Notes: a model not told the origin generated them from the letters alone. Positions 5,412-13,218 are shown, numbered from the stretch's first letter. The stretch is DNA of 13,218 bases from Polaromonas sp. (GCA_014376885.1 JACMQR010000337.1:1-13218), one strand, 5' to 3'. Numbers and translations are program-made.

Positions 5412-7826
5412 ATGCCATCTACTGCACAGACACCTGACAGCCGCTCCAAATCCCGCCCCGCGCGGCCTTCGAGCTGGCAGCGCACGACTGCAAGGCTTTT
5501 TCTCGGAGGCCTCGGACTGGTGCTGGCGGGCCTGGCCGGCCTGGCCATATTTTTGGCGGTTGCCCTGGCTGTGGCTTATCCCAATTTGCCTGACATTTCC
5601 GCCCTGTCGGACTACCGGCCCAAGCAACCGCTGAGAATCTACACCGCCGACAATGTGATCATTGGCGAGTTCGGCGAAGAGCGCCGCCGGCTCATGCCGA
5701 TTGACGAGATTCCGCAGGTCATGAAGGACGCGGTGCTCGCCATCGAGGACGCTCGCTTTTTCTCGCATGGCGGGGTCGATTACCTGGGTGTGGCACGGGC
5801 GGCGCTGGCCAACCTGGGCCGGGCAAAAAGCCAGGGCGCCTCCACCATCACGATGCAGGTCGCCCGCAATGTTTACCTGACGGCGGAAAAAAGCTACACC
5901 CGCAAGATCTACGAAATTTTGCTGACCTTCAAGCTCGAGCATTCCCTGACAAAAAATCAGATTCTTGAAATCTACATGAATCAGATTTTCCTGGGCAATC
6001 GCTCGTATGGCTTTGCCGCTGCCTCGGAAACCTATTTCGGCCTGTCCCTGAAGGATGTGAGCATTGCGCAAGCCGCCATGCTCGCCGGGCTGCCCAAGGC
6101 GCCGTCGACCTACAACCCGATTGCCAACCCCAGCCGGGCCAGGACGCGCCAGCTCTACATCATCGAACGGATGGCGCAAAACGGTTTCATCACCGCCCAG
6201 CAGGCCAAGGCAGCCAGCGAAGAGGAGCTTCACATCCGCACGGGACGCGATGCTGGCCGGGTGCATGCCGAACATGTGGCGGAAACCGTGCGCCAGCTGG
6301 TGTTCAACCAGTATGGCGAGGAAACCTACACCCGCGGCCTGAATGTCTACACAACCTTGAAGTCCACCGACCAGACGATGGCCTACAAGGCGCTGCGCAA
6401 GGGCATCATGGATTACGAACGCCGGCAGATTTACCGCGGTCCCGAACGGTTCATCGACCTGCCTGCCAACCCCGGGGAAGTCGACGACGCGATTGACGAC
6501 GCCCTGGCCGACAGCCCCGACAATGGCGACATCATGTCGGCGGTGGTGCTGGAAGCCAATCCGAAGCGCATTGTTGCCCTGCGCCTGAACAACGAAAAAG
6601 TGATCGTCACCGGCGAGGGCTTGAGGCCGGCGCAGTCGGGACTGGCTGACAAGGCAGGGCCGAACATCAAGATCCGTCCGGGTGCGGTGATCCGGGTCGT
6701 CAAAGGGCCCAAGGATGCCTGGGAAATCACCCAGCTGCCCGAAGTCGAGGGCGCCTTTGTCGCCATGGACCCCAGGGACGGAGCGGTTCGCGCGCTGGTG
6801 GGCGGCTTTGACTTTGAAAAAAACAAGTTCAACCATGTGACCCAGGCCTGGCGCCAGCCCGGCTCCAGTTTCAAGCCGTTCATCTATTCGGCAGCGCTGG
6901 AAAAAGGCTTCACGCCAGCCACGGTGGTGAACGACGCGCCCTTGTTTTTTGATGCCGGCGTCACCGGCGGGCAGCCCTGGGAGCCCAAGAACTATGACGG
7001 TGGCTTTGAAGGCCCGATGAGCCTGCGCACGGCCTTGAAGAAATCCAAAAACCTGGTGTCGATCCGTATTTTGCAATCGATTGGCGCCAAGTACGGCCAG
7101 GAATGGGTGACGCGCTTTGGCTTTGACGCGGACAAACACCCGGCCTACCTGACCATGGCGCTGGGCGCCGGATCGGTCACGCCGATGCAAATGGCCACCG
7201 GCTATTCGGTCTTTGCCAACGGGGGCTACCGGGTCAACCCGCACCTGATCACCAAGATCACCGACCAGCGCGGCAGGGTGCTGCTGGAGGTCACGCCACC
7301 CAAGCTCAACGAGTCGATGCGCGGCATCGACGCGCGCAACGCGTTTGTCATGGACAGCTTGCTGCAGGAAGTGGCGCGCTCAGGCACCGCCGCCAAAGCC
7401 CAGGCGATGCTCAAACGGCCCGACATCTTTGGCAAAACCGGCACCACCAATGACTCGATCGACACCTGGTTTGTCGGTTTTCAGCCCACCCTGACCGCTG
7501 CCGTCTGGATGGGTTACGACACCCCCAAAAAGCTCGGCGACCGGGAAACCGGCGGCGGCCTGAGCCTGCCGATCTGGATCAACTTCATGGAATATGCCCT
7601 CAAGGGCGTGCCGGTCACCGAATACCAAGCCCCTGCCGGCGTGGTCAATCTCAATGGCGAGTGGTATTACGACGAATATGCCAAAGGCGCAGGCATCAGC
7701 AGCGTCGGCATGCAGCCGGACCCGGGCGCGGCCAGCGAGGACACCAATCCGGCGCCGGCGGGCGCCATTGGCGTGCTGCCGCCCTCCGATGAAAAAAAGC
7801 GCATCCTGGATCTTTTCAAGAACTGA
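5412..7826 (+). CDS. ponA: Penicillin-binding protein 1A (bifunctional peptidoglycan synthase)
   Basis: This is a class A penicillin-binding protein of the inner membrane. It polymerises lipid II with its glycosyltransferase domain and crosslinks the strands with its transpeptidase. The 804-residue product has a cytoplasmic tail, one transmembrane helix (about 30-56), a GT51 domain (about 75-250) with EDARFFSHGG (catalytic Glu112) and GASTITMQVARN, a PBP1A-type OB insertion (about 310-425), and the transpeptidase with SSFK (Ser485), SKN (545-547) and KTGTT (675-679). The start is uncertain: I prefer the ATG at 5412; a TTG at 5403 in the same frame would add three residues. Neither has a good ribosome binding site. 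Gene order, divergent from pilM, matches other proteobacteria. The stop is 4 bp from that of cyaY on the other strand. Confidence 0.96.
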   Translation: MPSTAQTPDSRSKSRPARPSSWQRTTARLFLGGLGLVLAGLAGLAIFLAVALAVAYPNLPDISALSDYRPKQPLRIYTADNVIIGEFGEERRRLMPIDEIPQVMKDAVLAIEDARFFSHGGVDYLGVARAALANLGRAKSQGASTITMQVARNVYLTAEKSYTRKIYEILLTFKLEHSLTKNQILEIYMNQIFLGNRSYGFAAASETYFGLSLKDVSIAQAAMLAGLPKAPSTYNPIANPSRARTRQLYIIERMAQNGFITAQQAKAASEEELHIRTGRDAGRVHAEHVAETVRQLVFNQYGEETYTRGLNVYTTLKSTDQTMAYKALRKGIMDYERRQIYRGPERFIDLPANPGEVDDAIDDALADSPDNGDIMSAVVLEANPKRIVALRLNNEKVIVTGEGLRPAQSGLADKAGPNIKIRPGAVIRVVKGPKDAWEITQLPEVEGAFVAMDPRDGAVRALVGGFDFEKNKFNHVTQAWRQPGSSFKPFIYSAALEKGFTPATVVNDAPLFFDAGVTGGQPWEPKNYDGGFEGPMSLRTALKKSKNLVSIRILQSIGAKYGQEWVTRFGFDADKHPAYLTMALGAGSVTPMQMATGYSVFANGGYRVNPHLITKITDQRGRVLLEVTPPKLNESMRGIDARNAFVMDSLLQEVARSGTAAKAQAMLKRPDIFGKTGTTNDSIDTWFVGFQPTLTAAVWMGYDTPKKLGDRETGGGLSLPIWINFMEYALKGVPVTEYQAPAGVVNLNGEWYYDEYAKGAGISSVGMQPDPGAASEDTNPAPAGAIGVLPPSDEKKRILDLFKN

Positions 7827-7833
7827 CCGGTCA
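7824..7833. other. Shared stop-codon palindrome of ponA and cyaY
   Basis: TGACCGGTCA is a perfect 10-bp palindrome containing the ponA stop (7824-7826, plus) and the cyaY stop (7833-7831, minus). There is no room for a terminator between the genes. At least one transcript must therefore run into the other gene, unless termination occurs inside a coding region. Confidence 0.6.
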
Positions 7834-8199
7834 GGAGTCGCCTTTCAGCGCGGTTGGCAGGCAGCCGGGCAGCGCCTTGAACACCACCGGCTGGCTGGCT
7901 TGTTCGCTGGCGTAGCGCGACAAGTTGGCAAAGAATTCGCTGGCGTCCTTGGTGTCGGTCCAGACGCCGCCATTGAATTTGTAGTGAAAGCCGCCCGCCT
8001 GGGCAGCCATCCAGATTTCCTGCAACGGCTTTTGCAGATTGACAATGATCTGGCTGCGGTTGGAAAAGGTCAGGGTGACCATTGAGCCGGTGCGCTGGTT
8101 GTCGATGTCTACATCGCTCTCGTCATTGAGCCGGTCGCAATTTTTCTCAATGGCCCCAAGCACGCTTTCAGCCTGGTTCTGGTATTGGAGGTCGGTCAT
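7831..8199 (-). CDS. cyaY: Frataxin-like protein CyaY
   Basis: CyaY is the bacterial frataxin, a small cytoplasmic iron-binding protein that interacts with the IscS desulfurase and modulates iron-sulfur cluster assembly. The 122-residue product (slightly longer than the usual 105-110) has the N-terminal helix rich in acidic residues that forms the iron-binding ridge (E11, E18, D22, D26, E27, D29, D31). It also has the frataxin beta-sheet signature IIVNLQKPLQEIWMAAQAGG (51-70), then FHY, and GGVWTDTKD (77-85). A clear Shine-Dalgarno (AGGA, five bases before the ATG) supports the start. It is divergent from lptM with only 12 bp between start codons, so each promoter must lie inside the other gene. 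It converges on ponA. Confidence 0.95.
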   Translation of the reverse strand: MTDLQYQNQAESVLGAIEKNCDRLNDESDVDIDNQRTGSMVTLTFSNRSQIIVNLQKPLQEIWMAAQAGGFHYKFNGGVWTDTKDASEFFANLSRYASEQASQPVVFKALPGCLPTALKGDS

Positions 8200-8211
8200 T
8201 ACAATCCTGTC

Positions 8212-8439
8212 ATGGTTTTTTTACAGCGAATTTTAGGCCGCCTGGGCGGCATGGCGGGCCGGCATGGTTTTGCTGCCATCGTGGCGGGCACGCTGGCCGG
8301 TTCTGCGGCGTTGTCCGGCTGCGGGCAAAAAGGTCCGCTGGTTTTGCCGGTGCCGCCGAAAGCACTGGCTGCAGCGGCCGCCGCCAGTCCGGCCCAGCTT
8401 GCCGAACCCGCAGGTGTGCCGGCCTCTGCCGCCCGCTAG
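8212..8439 (+). CDS. lptM: LPS assembly lipoprotein LptM (YifL-like)
   Basis: LptM is a very small outer-membrane lipoprotein. In E. coli it binds the LPS translocon LptD/LptE and promotes correct disulfide formation in LptD. The 75-residue product has a hydrophobic signal peptide ending in the lipobox LSGC, with Cys37 if the ATG at 8212 is used. It is followed at once by GQKGPLVLPVPP, the hallmark of the family (CGQKGPL). The rest is an Ala/Pro-rich tail without predicted fold. The start is uncertain: an ATG at 8251 would give a more usual 23-residue signal peptide, and neither has a convincing Shine-Dalgarno. A TTG at 8185 is open but overlaps cyaY. The cyaY-lptM neighbourhood is also seen in enterobacteria, where dapF rather than lysA follows; both belong to the diaminopimelate-lysine pathway. 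Confidence 0.85.
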   Translation: MVFLQRILGRLGGMAGRHGFAAIVAGTLAGSAALSGCGQKGPLVLPVPPKALAAAAAASPAQLAEPAGVPASAAR

Positions 8440-8511
8440 CCCCTTGGCTTTCAGCGTCCATGAAGAGAGTTTTCTTTGTCAACACGCCGCAGTAGCGCTT
8501 TGCATGCGCCC

Positions 8512-8533
8512 GGCGGCCTGGCTGGCGCCTTTT
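8512..8533 (+). terminator. Weak stem-loop with T-run between lptM and lysA
   Basis: GGCGGCC (8512-8518) can pair with GGCGCC (8524-8529) with one bulged G and a loop of five, followed by TTTT at 8530-8533. The stem is short and the T-run brief, so it could at most partly end lptM transcripts before lysA. The rest of the 131-bp gap shows no clear promoter, and lysA lacks a strong Shine-Dalgarno sequence. Confidence 0.3.
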
Positions 8534-8570
8534 CAATTGTTCATTGGCTCCTTAACCTAACCCTTTCCGA

Positions 8571-9857
8571 ATGACCTTGCCTGCCCTTCCCGGCCATCCC
8601 CACTTTGCCTACCGCGGCACCGCCCTGTTTGCCGAAGATGTCTGCGTCAGCGAGCTCGCTGCCGAGCATGGCACGCCGCTGTTCGTCTATTCAAAAGCCG
8701 CAATGCTGTCTGCCCTGGCGTCTTATCAGCGTGGCTTTGAAGGCCGCAATGCCCAGATTTGCTATGCCATGAAGGCCAACTCGTCGCTGGCCGTGCTGCA
8801 GGTCTTTGCCCGGGCCGGTTGCGGCTTTGACATTGTCTCGGGCGGTGAACTCGAGCGCGTCCAGGCGGCCGGCGGAGACATGCGCCAGGTCATTTTTTCG
8901 GGCGTCGGCAAGACGCGCGCTGAAATGCGCCAGGCGCTGGCGGCCGGCATTGGCTGCTTCAATGTCGAGAGCGAAGCCGAGCTGGGTGTGCTGTCCAGCG
9001 TGGCATTGGCCATGGGGCTGCGCGCGCCGGTGAGCATTCGCGTCAATCCGAATGTCGATCCGAAAACGCATCCCTACATTTCCACCGGACTCAAAGGCAA
9101 CAAGTTCGGCGTTGCCCATGAGGATGCGGTGCGTATCTACCAGCATGCCGCGTTGCTGGACGGATTGAACGTGATCGGCATTGACTGCCATATCGGCTCG
9201 CAGATCACCGACGTCACGCCCTACCTCGACGCCATGGACCGGGTGCTTGACCTGGTGGCGGCGATTGAAGCGGCGGGTATTTTTCTGGCGCACATTGATT
9301 TTGGCGGCGGCCTGGGCATCAACTACAGCAGCGACGACCAGCCGCCCCAGGCCGATGCGCTGTGGCAGCAGTTGCTCGGCAAGCTCGACGCGCGCGGCTA
9401 CGGCGGCAAAAAACTGATGATCGAGCCCGGCCGTTCGCTGGTCGGCAATGCCGGCATCTGCGTCACTGAAGTGCTCTACCTCAAACCCGGCGAGCAAAAG
9501 AATTTCTGCATCATCGACGCGGCAATGAACGACCTGCCCCGCCCGGCCATGTACCAGGCTTTTCATGCCATCGTCCCCGTCGAGCAGGCCGCCCGCCAGG
9601 CTGCCGATGTGCTGTACGACGTGGTCGGCCCGGTGTGCGAAAGCGGCGACTGGATTGGCCGGGACCGTTTGCTCAGCGTGGCAGCCGGCGACCAGTTGGC
9701 CGTACTGTCGGCCGGCGCCTACTGCATGAGCATGGCCAGCAACTACAACACCCGGGGCCGCGGGGCCGAACTGCTGGTCGATGGCGACGCTGCCCGGCTG
9801 ATCCGGGCGCGCGAGCCACCCGCCGATACCTCCCGCCCAGAGCTGCTGCTGCCCTGA
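8571..9857 (+). CDS. lysA: Diaminopimelate decarboxylase
   Basis: LysA decarboxylates meso-diaminopimelate to L-lysine in the cytoplasm, the last step of lysine synthesis, using pyridoxal phosphate. The 428-residue product is of normal length and has the fold III decarboxylase motifs in order. YAMKANSS carries the PLP Schiff-base lysine (Lys68); HIGSQ is at 207-211; the phosphate-binding GGGLGI is at 245-250; EPGRS is at 285-289; GPVCESGD (353-360) supplies the active-site Cys356 to the partner subunit; and AGAYCMSMASNYN (381-393) contacts PLP and substrate. The N-terminal stretch YRGTALFAEDV fits the family. The ATG at 8571 is supported by homology more than by the ribosome binding site. An intrinsic terminator follows the stop. 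Confidence 0.97.
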   Translation: MTLPALPGHPHFAYRGTALFAEDVCVSELAAEHGTPLFVYSKAAMLSALASYQRGFEGRNAQICYAMKANSSLAVLQVFARAGCGFDIVSGGELERVQAAGGDMRQVIFSGVGKTRAEMRQALAAGIGCFNVESEAELGVLSSVALAMGLRAPVSIRVNPNVDPKTHPYISTGLKGNKFGVAHEDAVRIYQHAALLDGLNVIGIDCHIGSQITDVTPYLDAMDRVLDLVAAIEAAGIFLAHIDFGGGLGINYSSDDQPPQADALWQQLLGKLDARGYGGKKLMIEPGRSLVGNAGICVTEVLYLKPGEQKNFCIIDAAMNDLPRPAMYQAFHAIVPVEQAARQAADVLYDVVGPVCESGDWIGRDRLLSVAAGDQLAVLSAGAYCMSMASNYNTRGRGAELLVDGDAARLIRAREPPADTSRPELLLP

Positions 9858-9867
9858 GGCAGCTGCG

Positions 9868-9912
9868 CCGGGTAGAACCGCTGGCGCCAGCGGCTCTGCC
9901 ACCGGAATTTTT
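9868..9912 (+). terminator. Intrinsic terminator of lysA
   Basis: A long stem-loop begins 11 bp after the lysA stop. CCGG (9868-9871) pairs with CCGG (9902-9905). GTAGA (9872-9876) pairs with TCTGC (9895-9899, one G-T pair). CCGCTG (9878-9883) pairs with CAGCGG (9888-9893) around the loop GCGC. One A-C mismatch and a two-base bulge interrupt it. Two A and five T (9908-9912) follow. The core CCGCTGGCGCCAGCGG is a perfect 16-bp palindrome. Confidence 0.65.
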
Positions 9913-9970
9913 AGCAAAATAAGCGCTATGTGCTCTACCAGTAAGCGTTTTAAGCTATTTATTTTATAGC
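9913..9970. repeat. AT-rich intergenic palindromic segment (possible Comamonadaceae dispersed repeat)
   Basis: Between the lysA terminator and the msrQ stop is a segment unlike its GC-rich surroundings. AGCGCT (9922-9927) can pair with AGCGTT (9944-9949), and GCTAT (9954-9958) pairs with ATAGC (9966-9970) around a 7-base AT loop; AGCAAAATAAGCGC opens it. From memory it resembles short segments with AGCGCTTA and TAGCAAA ends that recur between genes in Polaromonas, Acidovorax and relatives. Only one copy is in this window, so repetition is inferred. It may serve as the 3' end of the msrQ transcript. Confidence 0.4.
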
Positions 9971-9978
9971 AAAGTAAA

Positions 9979-10637
9979 TCAGCGCAGGCCGACAGCGGGC
10001 TGGCGGTCAAGCTGCTTGCGCGTCTTGGACCAGCGGTGCCACACCCGCCAGCCGAGCAGCGCGGCAATGACGGCGGCATAGACAAACACTTCGGAAAAAT
10101 TGTTTTTGCCGGCGCGCATCCAGAAGAAATGCAGGATTCCCAGACCGGCGATCAGGTAGACCAGTTTGTGCAGCCGTTGCCAGCGCTTGGCGCCCAGCGC
10201 CTTGATGGCGGCATTGAACGAGGTAGCCGCCAGCGGCGTGAGCAGCAAAAAAGCAGAAAAGCCCACCAGGATAAAGGGCCGCTTGACGATGTCCCGGGCA
10301 ATGTCGGCCATGTCAAAGCCCATGTCAAACCAGCTGTAGCTGAGCAAATGGACAGCGACGTAAAAGTAAACAAATAAGCCCAGCATGCGCCGGAACCGGG
10401 CCAGTGCCGGCGTGCCGCTGACCACCCGCAGGGGCGTGACGGCCAGCACGATGCACACGAAGCGCAAAGTCCAGCTGCCGGTTGCGCGGATCAGTGCCTC
10501 GGCCGGGTTGGCACCCAGCTGGTTGTTGAAGGCGCGGTAAAGCAGCCAGGCGAACGGCAGCAGGCAGATCGCGAAGACCGCTGGCTTGGCTGCCGGGTGC
10601 ATCAGCAGTTTTTGCCTGCCCGCCATCAGCGCAGCCA

Positions 10638-10638
<1 letters not shown>
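9979..10638 (-). CDS. msrQ: Heme-binding membrane subunit MsrQ (YedZ)
   Basis: MsrQ is the b-type heme inner-membrane protein that takes electrons from the respiratory chain or a flavin reductase and passes them to MsrP, the periplasmic methionine sulfoxide reductase. The 219-residue product has about six hydrophobic helices and the ferric-reductase-like family features RFRRMLGL (81-88), AVHLLSY (His97), QRLHKLVYLI (His157) and LHFFW (His170). These histidines are the likely heme ligands. The length is usual. The start ATG (10638-10636) shares one base with the msrP stop (TGATG), so the two are translationally coupled. A second in-frame ATG four codons later could also serve. Confidence 0.94.
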
Positions 10639-11636
<998 letters not shown>

Positions 11637-11639
11637 GGT

Positions 11640-11698
11640 GAATCCTTTAATTCCAGCAGTGATGCGCTGTGGTACGCAGCGAATCCCGCAAAGGATTC
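11640..11698 (-). promoter_or_regulatory. Structured msrP leader with sequestered ribosome binding site
   Basis: In the message read leftwards, GAATCCTTT (11698-11690) is the exact complement of AAAGGATTC (11648-11640), which contains the msrP Shine-Dalgarno three bases before the ATG. A small hairpin, CGCTG/CAGCG (11681-11677 with 11669-11665), fits in the enclosed loop. The same GAATCC can instead pair with a nearer GGATTC (11686-11681) across six bases, leaving the ribosome site free. The two folds exclude each other. There is no T-run, so it is not a terminator. A regulatory role is inferred. Confidence 0.4.
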
Positions 11699-11721
11699 AA
11701 TGGCACGGACTGGCCTTCTGG

Positions 11722-13113
11722 TTACAAGGTGCCGTAGCTGTGCAGCCCGGACAGGAACATGTTGACGCCCAGAAAGGCAAACGTGGTCACGCCCAGGCCG
11801 CCCAGAGCCCACCAGGCCGCCACCGTGCCGCGCAGGCCCTTCATCAGCCGCATGTGCAGCCAGGCGGCGTAGTTGAGCCAGACAATGAGAGCCCAGGTCT
11901 CCTTCGGGTCCCAGCTCCAGTAACCACCCCAGGCTTCGGCGGCCCAGAGCGCGCCCAGCACCGTCGCGATGGTGAAAAAGGCAAAGCCGACGGCAATCGC
12001 CTTGTACATCACGTCGTCCAGCACTTCCAGGCTGGGCAGGCGCGCGGCAATATGCCGACGGCCCAGCAGGATGCCGCCGGTGACCAGGCCGGCCACCAGC
12101 AGGTAACCGAGCCAGTAGTTGCTGCCGCCCGCTTCCAGCGGCGCCTTGCGGAAAACGACCGGCACAAAACACAGCACCACGCCGAGCATCCACAACGGGG
12201 TGAGCTTGTACCAGCGGGTTTCCAGCACCTGCTGCTTGACATGGTAGGACAGCGCCACCATGGCGGCTATTGCAAACATGCCGTAGCCGATGAAATTGGC
12301 CGGCACATGCAGCTTCATCCACCAGCTTTTCAGCGCTGGCACCAGCGGCTGGATTTCATGGGCTTCGCGCACGACGGTGTACCAGAGCAAAAATCCGACC
12401 GCGCCACTGACCACCAGCATGACAAACGCGCCCAGTGCGCGGGTTTTGTACTCGGCTTCGAAATAAAGATAAAAAGCGGCCGTCATCCAGCAAAACAGCA
12501 CAAACACTTCATACAGGTTGCTGACCGGAATGTGCCCGACGTCGGCGCCGATCAGGTAGCTTTCATACCAGCGCACCAGGGTGCCGATGAGCGCCATGCC
12601 CACGCCCACCCAGGCGATTTTCGAGCCCAGCGACTCCAGCACGCTGCTGTGGCTGGAGCCGGTGCCCGTCGGCGCGTTGCTGGCAAACATGCCCAGCCAG
12701 TAAAAAGTCGTGCTCATGAAAAACAGCACGCTCATCCACAAGATGGCCGACTGGCTGGACAGGAAATACTTCAGCCAGAAAACCTGTTCGGCCCGCCCCA
12801 AATCGCCCTGGTAGGACACGATGCCCAGCAGCGAAAAGCCGGCGGCCACGGCCATGAGCAGGCGCAGCGGCCGCCAGAACCAGCCCATCGCAACGGTGGC
12901 CGGGATGGTTGCGAACAAGATGCCTTTTTCATAGACATCCATGTAGTCGCTGTAACGGGCAAACGCGTACAGCAGGCCGCCGGCCACCAGCACGGCGAAC
13001 GCCCAGTCCAGCGTGTTGCGCCTGGCAAAGTAGCCTTCGTTCAGGCTCAGCGTGCTGCCCCCCCGACCGGCCGAAAGGGTGGTGGTGGTGTTGATGCTTG
13101 TCGTGGTGTTCAT
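11722..13113 (-). CDS. ccsB: System II cytochrome c biogenesis protein CcsA/ResC (often annotated CcsB)
   Basis: This inner-membrane protein works with ResB (Ccs1) to carry heme outwards and attach it to CXXCH motifs of periplasmic cytochromes c. The 463-residue product has many hydrophobic helices and the tryptophan-rich WWD heme-handling motif WGGYWSWDPKETWALIVW (395-412), followed by FLGVNMFLSGLHSYG near the C-terminus. His269 (KLHVPANFIGYG), His420 (WLHMR) and His458 are candidate heme ligands. The first 24 residues are a Thr/Ser-rich tail without family resemblance. The ATG overlaps the stop of the upstream resB as ATGA. Names are confusing: this is CcsA in the biochemical literature, while automated models of the family call it CcsB. 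Confidence 0.93.
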   Translation of the reverse strand: MNTTTSINTTTTLSAGRGGSTLSLNEGYFARRNTLDWAFAVLVAGGLLYAFARYSDYMDVYEKGILFATIPATVAMGWFWRPLRLLMAVAAGFSLLGIVSYQGDLGRAEQVFWLKYFLSSQSAILWMSVLFFMSTTFYWLGMFASNAPTGTGSSHSSVLESLGSKIAWVGVGMALIGTLVRWYESYLIGADVGHIPVSNLYEVFVLFCWMTAAFYLYFEAEYKTRALGAFVMLVVSGAVGFLLWYTVVREAHEIQPLVPALKSWWMKLHVPANFIGYGMFAIAAMVALSYHVKQQVLETRWYKLTPLWMLGVVLCFVPVVFRKAPLEAGGSNYWLGYLLVAGLVTGGILLGRRHIAARLPSLEVLDDVMYKAIAVGFAFFTIATVLGALWAAEAWGGYWSWDPKETWALIVWLNYAAWLHMRLMKGLRGTVAAWWALGGLGVTTFAFLGVNMFLSGLHSYGTL

Positions 13114-13218
13114 GGGGGTGCCTGCAACAATTTTGTTTTCAACATGTCGAACTCCTTGTCGCCATCCATGGTCTTGCGGTTGGTCGACAAGGCCATGGTG
13201 GCCTGGCTGTTTTCAAAA
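13110..13218 (-). CDS. resB: C-terminal end of cytochrome c biogenesis protein ResB (partial)
   Basis: An open frame enters from the right edge and ends at a TGA (13112-13110) that overlaps the ccsB start as ATGA. The 35 visible residues include ALSTNRKTMDGDKEFDML, a soluble polar tail like the ResB C-terminus after its last membrane helix, where a short helix with EF and paired leucines is usual. ResB (Ccs1) is the partner of CcsA in System II cytochrome c maturation, and the two genes are normally adjacent in this order. The call relies mainly on this context, because only the tail is visible and the domain itself lies outside the window. Confidence 0.65.
   Translation of the reverse strand, partial: FENSQATMALSTNRKTMDGDKEFDMLKTKLLQAPP

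Noticed and set aside
5361..7244. A 627-codon open frame on the minus strand, antisense to ponA.
   Set aside because: It lies opposite a complete, motif-bearing ponA, its translation shows no recognisable domain, and long antisense frames are common in GC-rich genes.
8185..8211. A TTG start for lptM with GGAGG close by (8187-8191).
   Set aside because: The GGAGG lies downstream of that TTG and is part of the cyaY coding sequence on the other strand. It is also too far from the ATG at 8212 to serve it.
8460..8495. A short frame MKRVFFVNTPQ before lysA, followed by a weak stem-loop, considered as an attenuation leader peptide.
   Set aside because: It has a single lysine codon, no Shine-Dalgarno and no competing antiterminator that I can see, so it gives no support for lysine attenuation.
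8691..10085. A 464-codon open frame on the minus strand across lysA and the end of msrQ.
   Set aside because: It covers two well-supported genes and their intergenic terminator, with His/Arg/Gln-rich composition typical of shadow frames.

Overview
The window looks like an ordinary chromosomal segment of a betaproteobacterium, most likely Comamonadaceae (Polaromonas/Rhodoferax/Acidovorax-like). This is inferred from the high GC content, the gene set (a pilMNOPQ operon divergent from ponA, cyaY and lptM next to lysA, and System II ResB/CcsA cytochrome c maturation beside msrPQ) and a short intergenic palindromic segment of a kind I associate with that family. No species can be proved from the sequence. 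I see no insertion sequence, phage gene, tRNA, rRNA or CRISPR array.

Layout. (1) 1-5152, minus strand: pilM-pilN-pilO-pilP-pilQ encode the inner-membrane alignment complex and outer-membrane secretin of a type IV pilus. Three of the four junctions are 4-base overlaps of start and stop codon (ATGA or GTGA). After pilQ begins a gene with a signal peptide that is cut by the window edge. (2) 5153-5411: a 259-bp divergent control region with a perfect 8-bp dyad and a TATAAT box. (3) 5412-7826, plus strand: ponA, a bifunctional class A penicillin-binding protein. (4) 7831-8199, minus: cyaY (frataxin), whose stop converges on that of ponA across 4 bp. (5) 8212-9857, plus: lptM (LPS-transport lipoprotein) and lysA (diaminopimelate decarboxylase), followed by a good intrinsic terminator and a palindromic repeat. 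(6) 9979-13218, minus: resB (3' end only), ccsB (the CcsA/ResC heme handler), msrP and msrQ.

How the genes work together. PilM (cytoplasmic) binds the N-terminus of PilN; PilN and PilO form the periplasmic alignment dimer; the lipoprotein PilP links them to the secretin PilQ. PonA and LysA both serve the cell wall: LysA consumes meso-diaminopimelate, which is also a peptidoglycan precursor, and PonA polymerises and crosslinks peptidoglycan. ResB and CcsA attach heme to periplasmic c-type cytochromes. MsrQ passes electrons to MsrP, which repairs oxidised methionines in periplasmic proteins.

The genes are all known families and nothing here is clearly a new system. The unusual content lies in junctions and leaders: a possible ribosome-binding-site-sequestering switch before msrP, a hairpin at pilN-pilO, the dyad between pilM and ponA, and very tight divergent and convergent gene pairs around cyaY.
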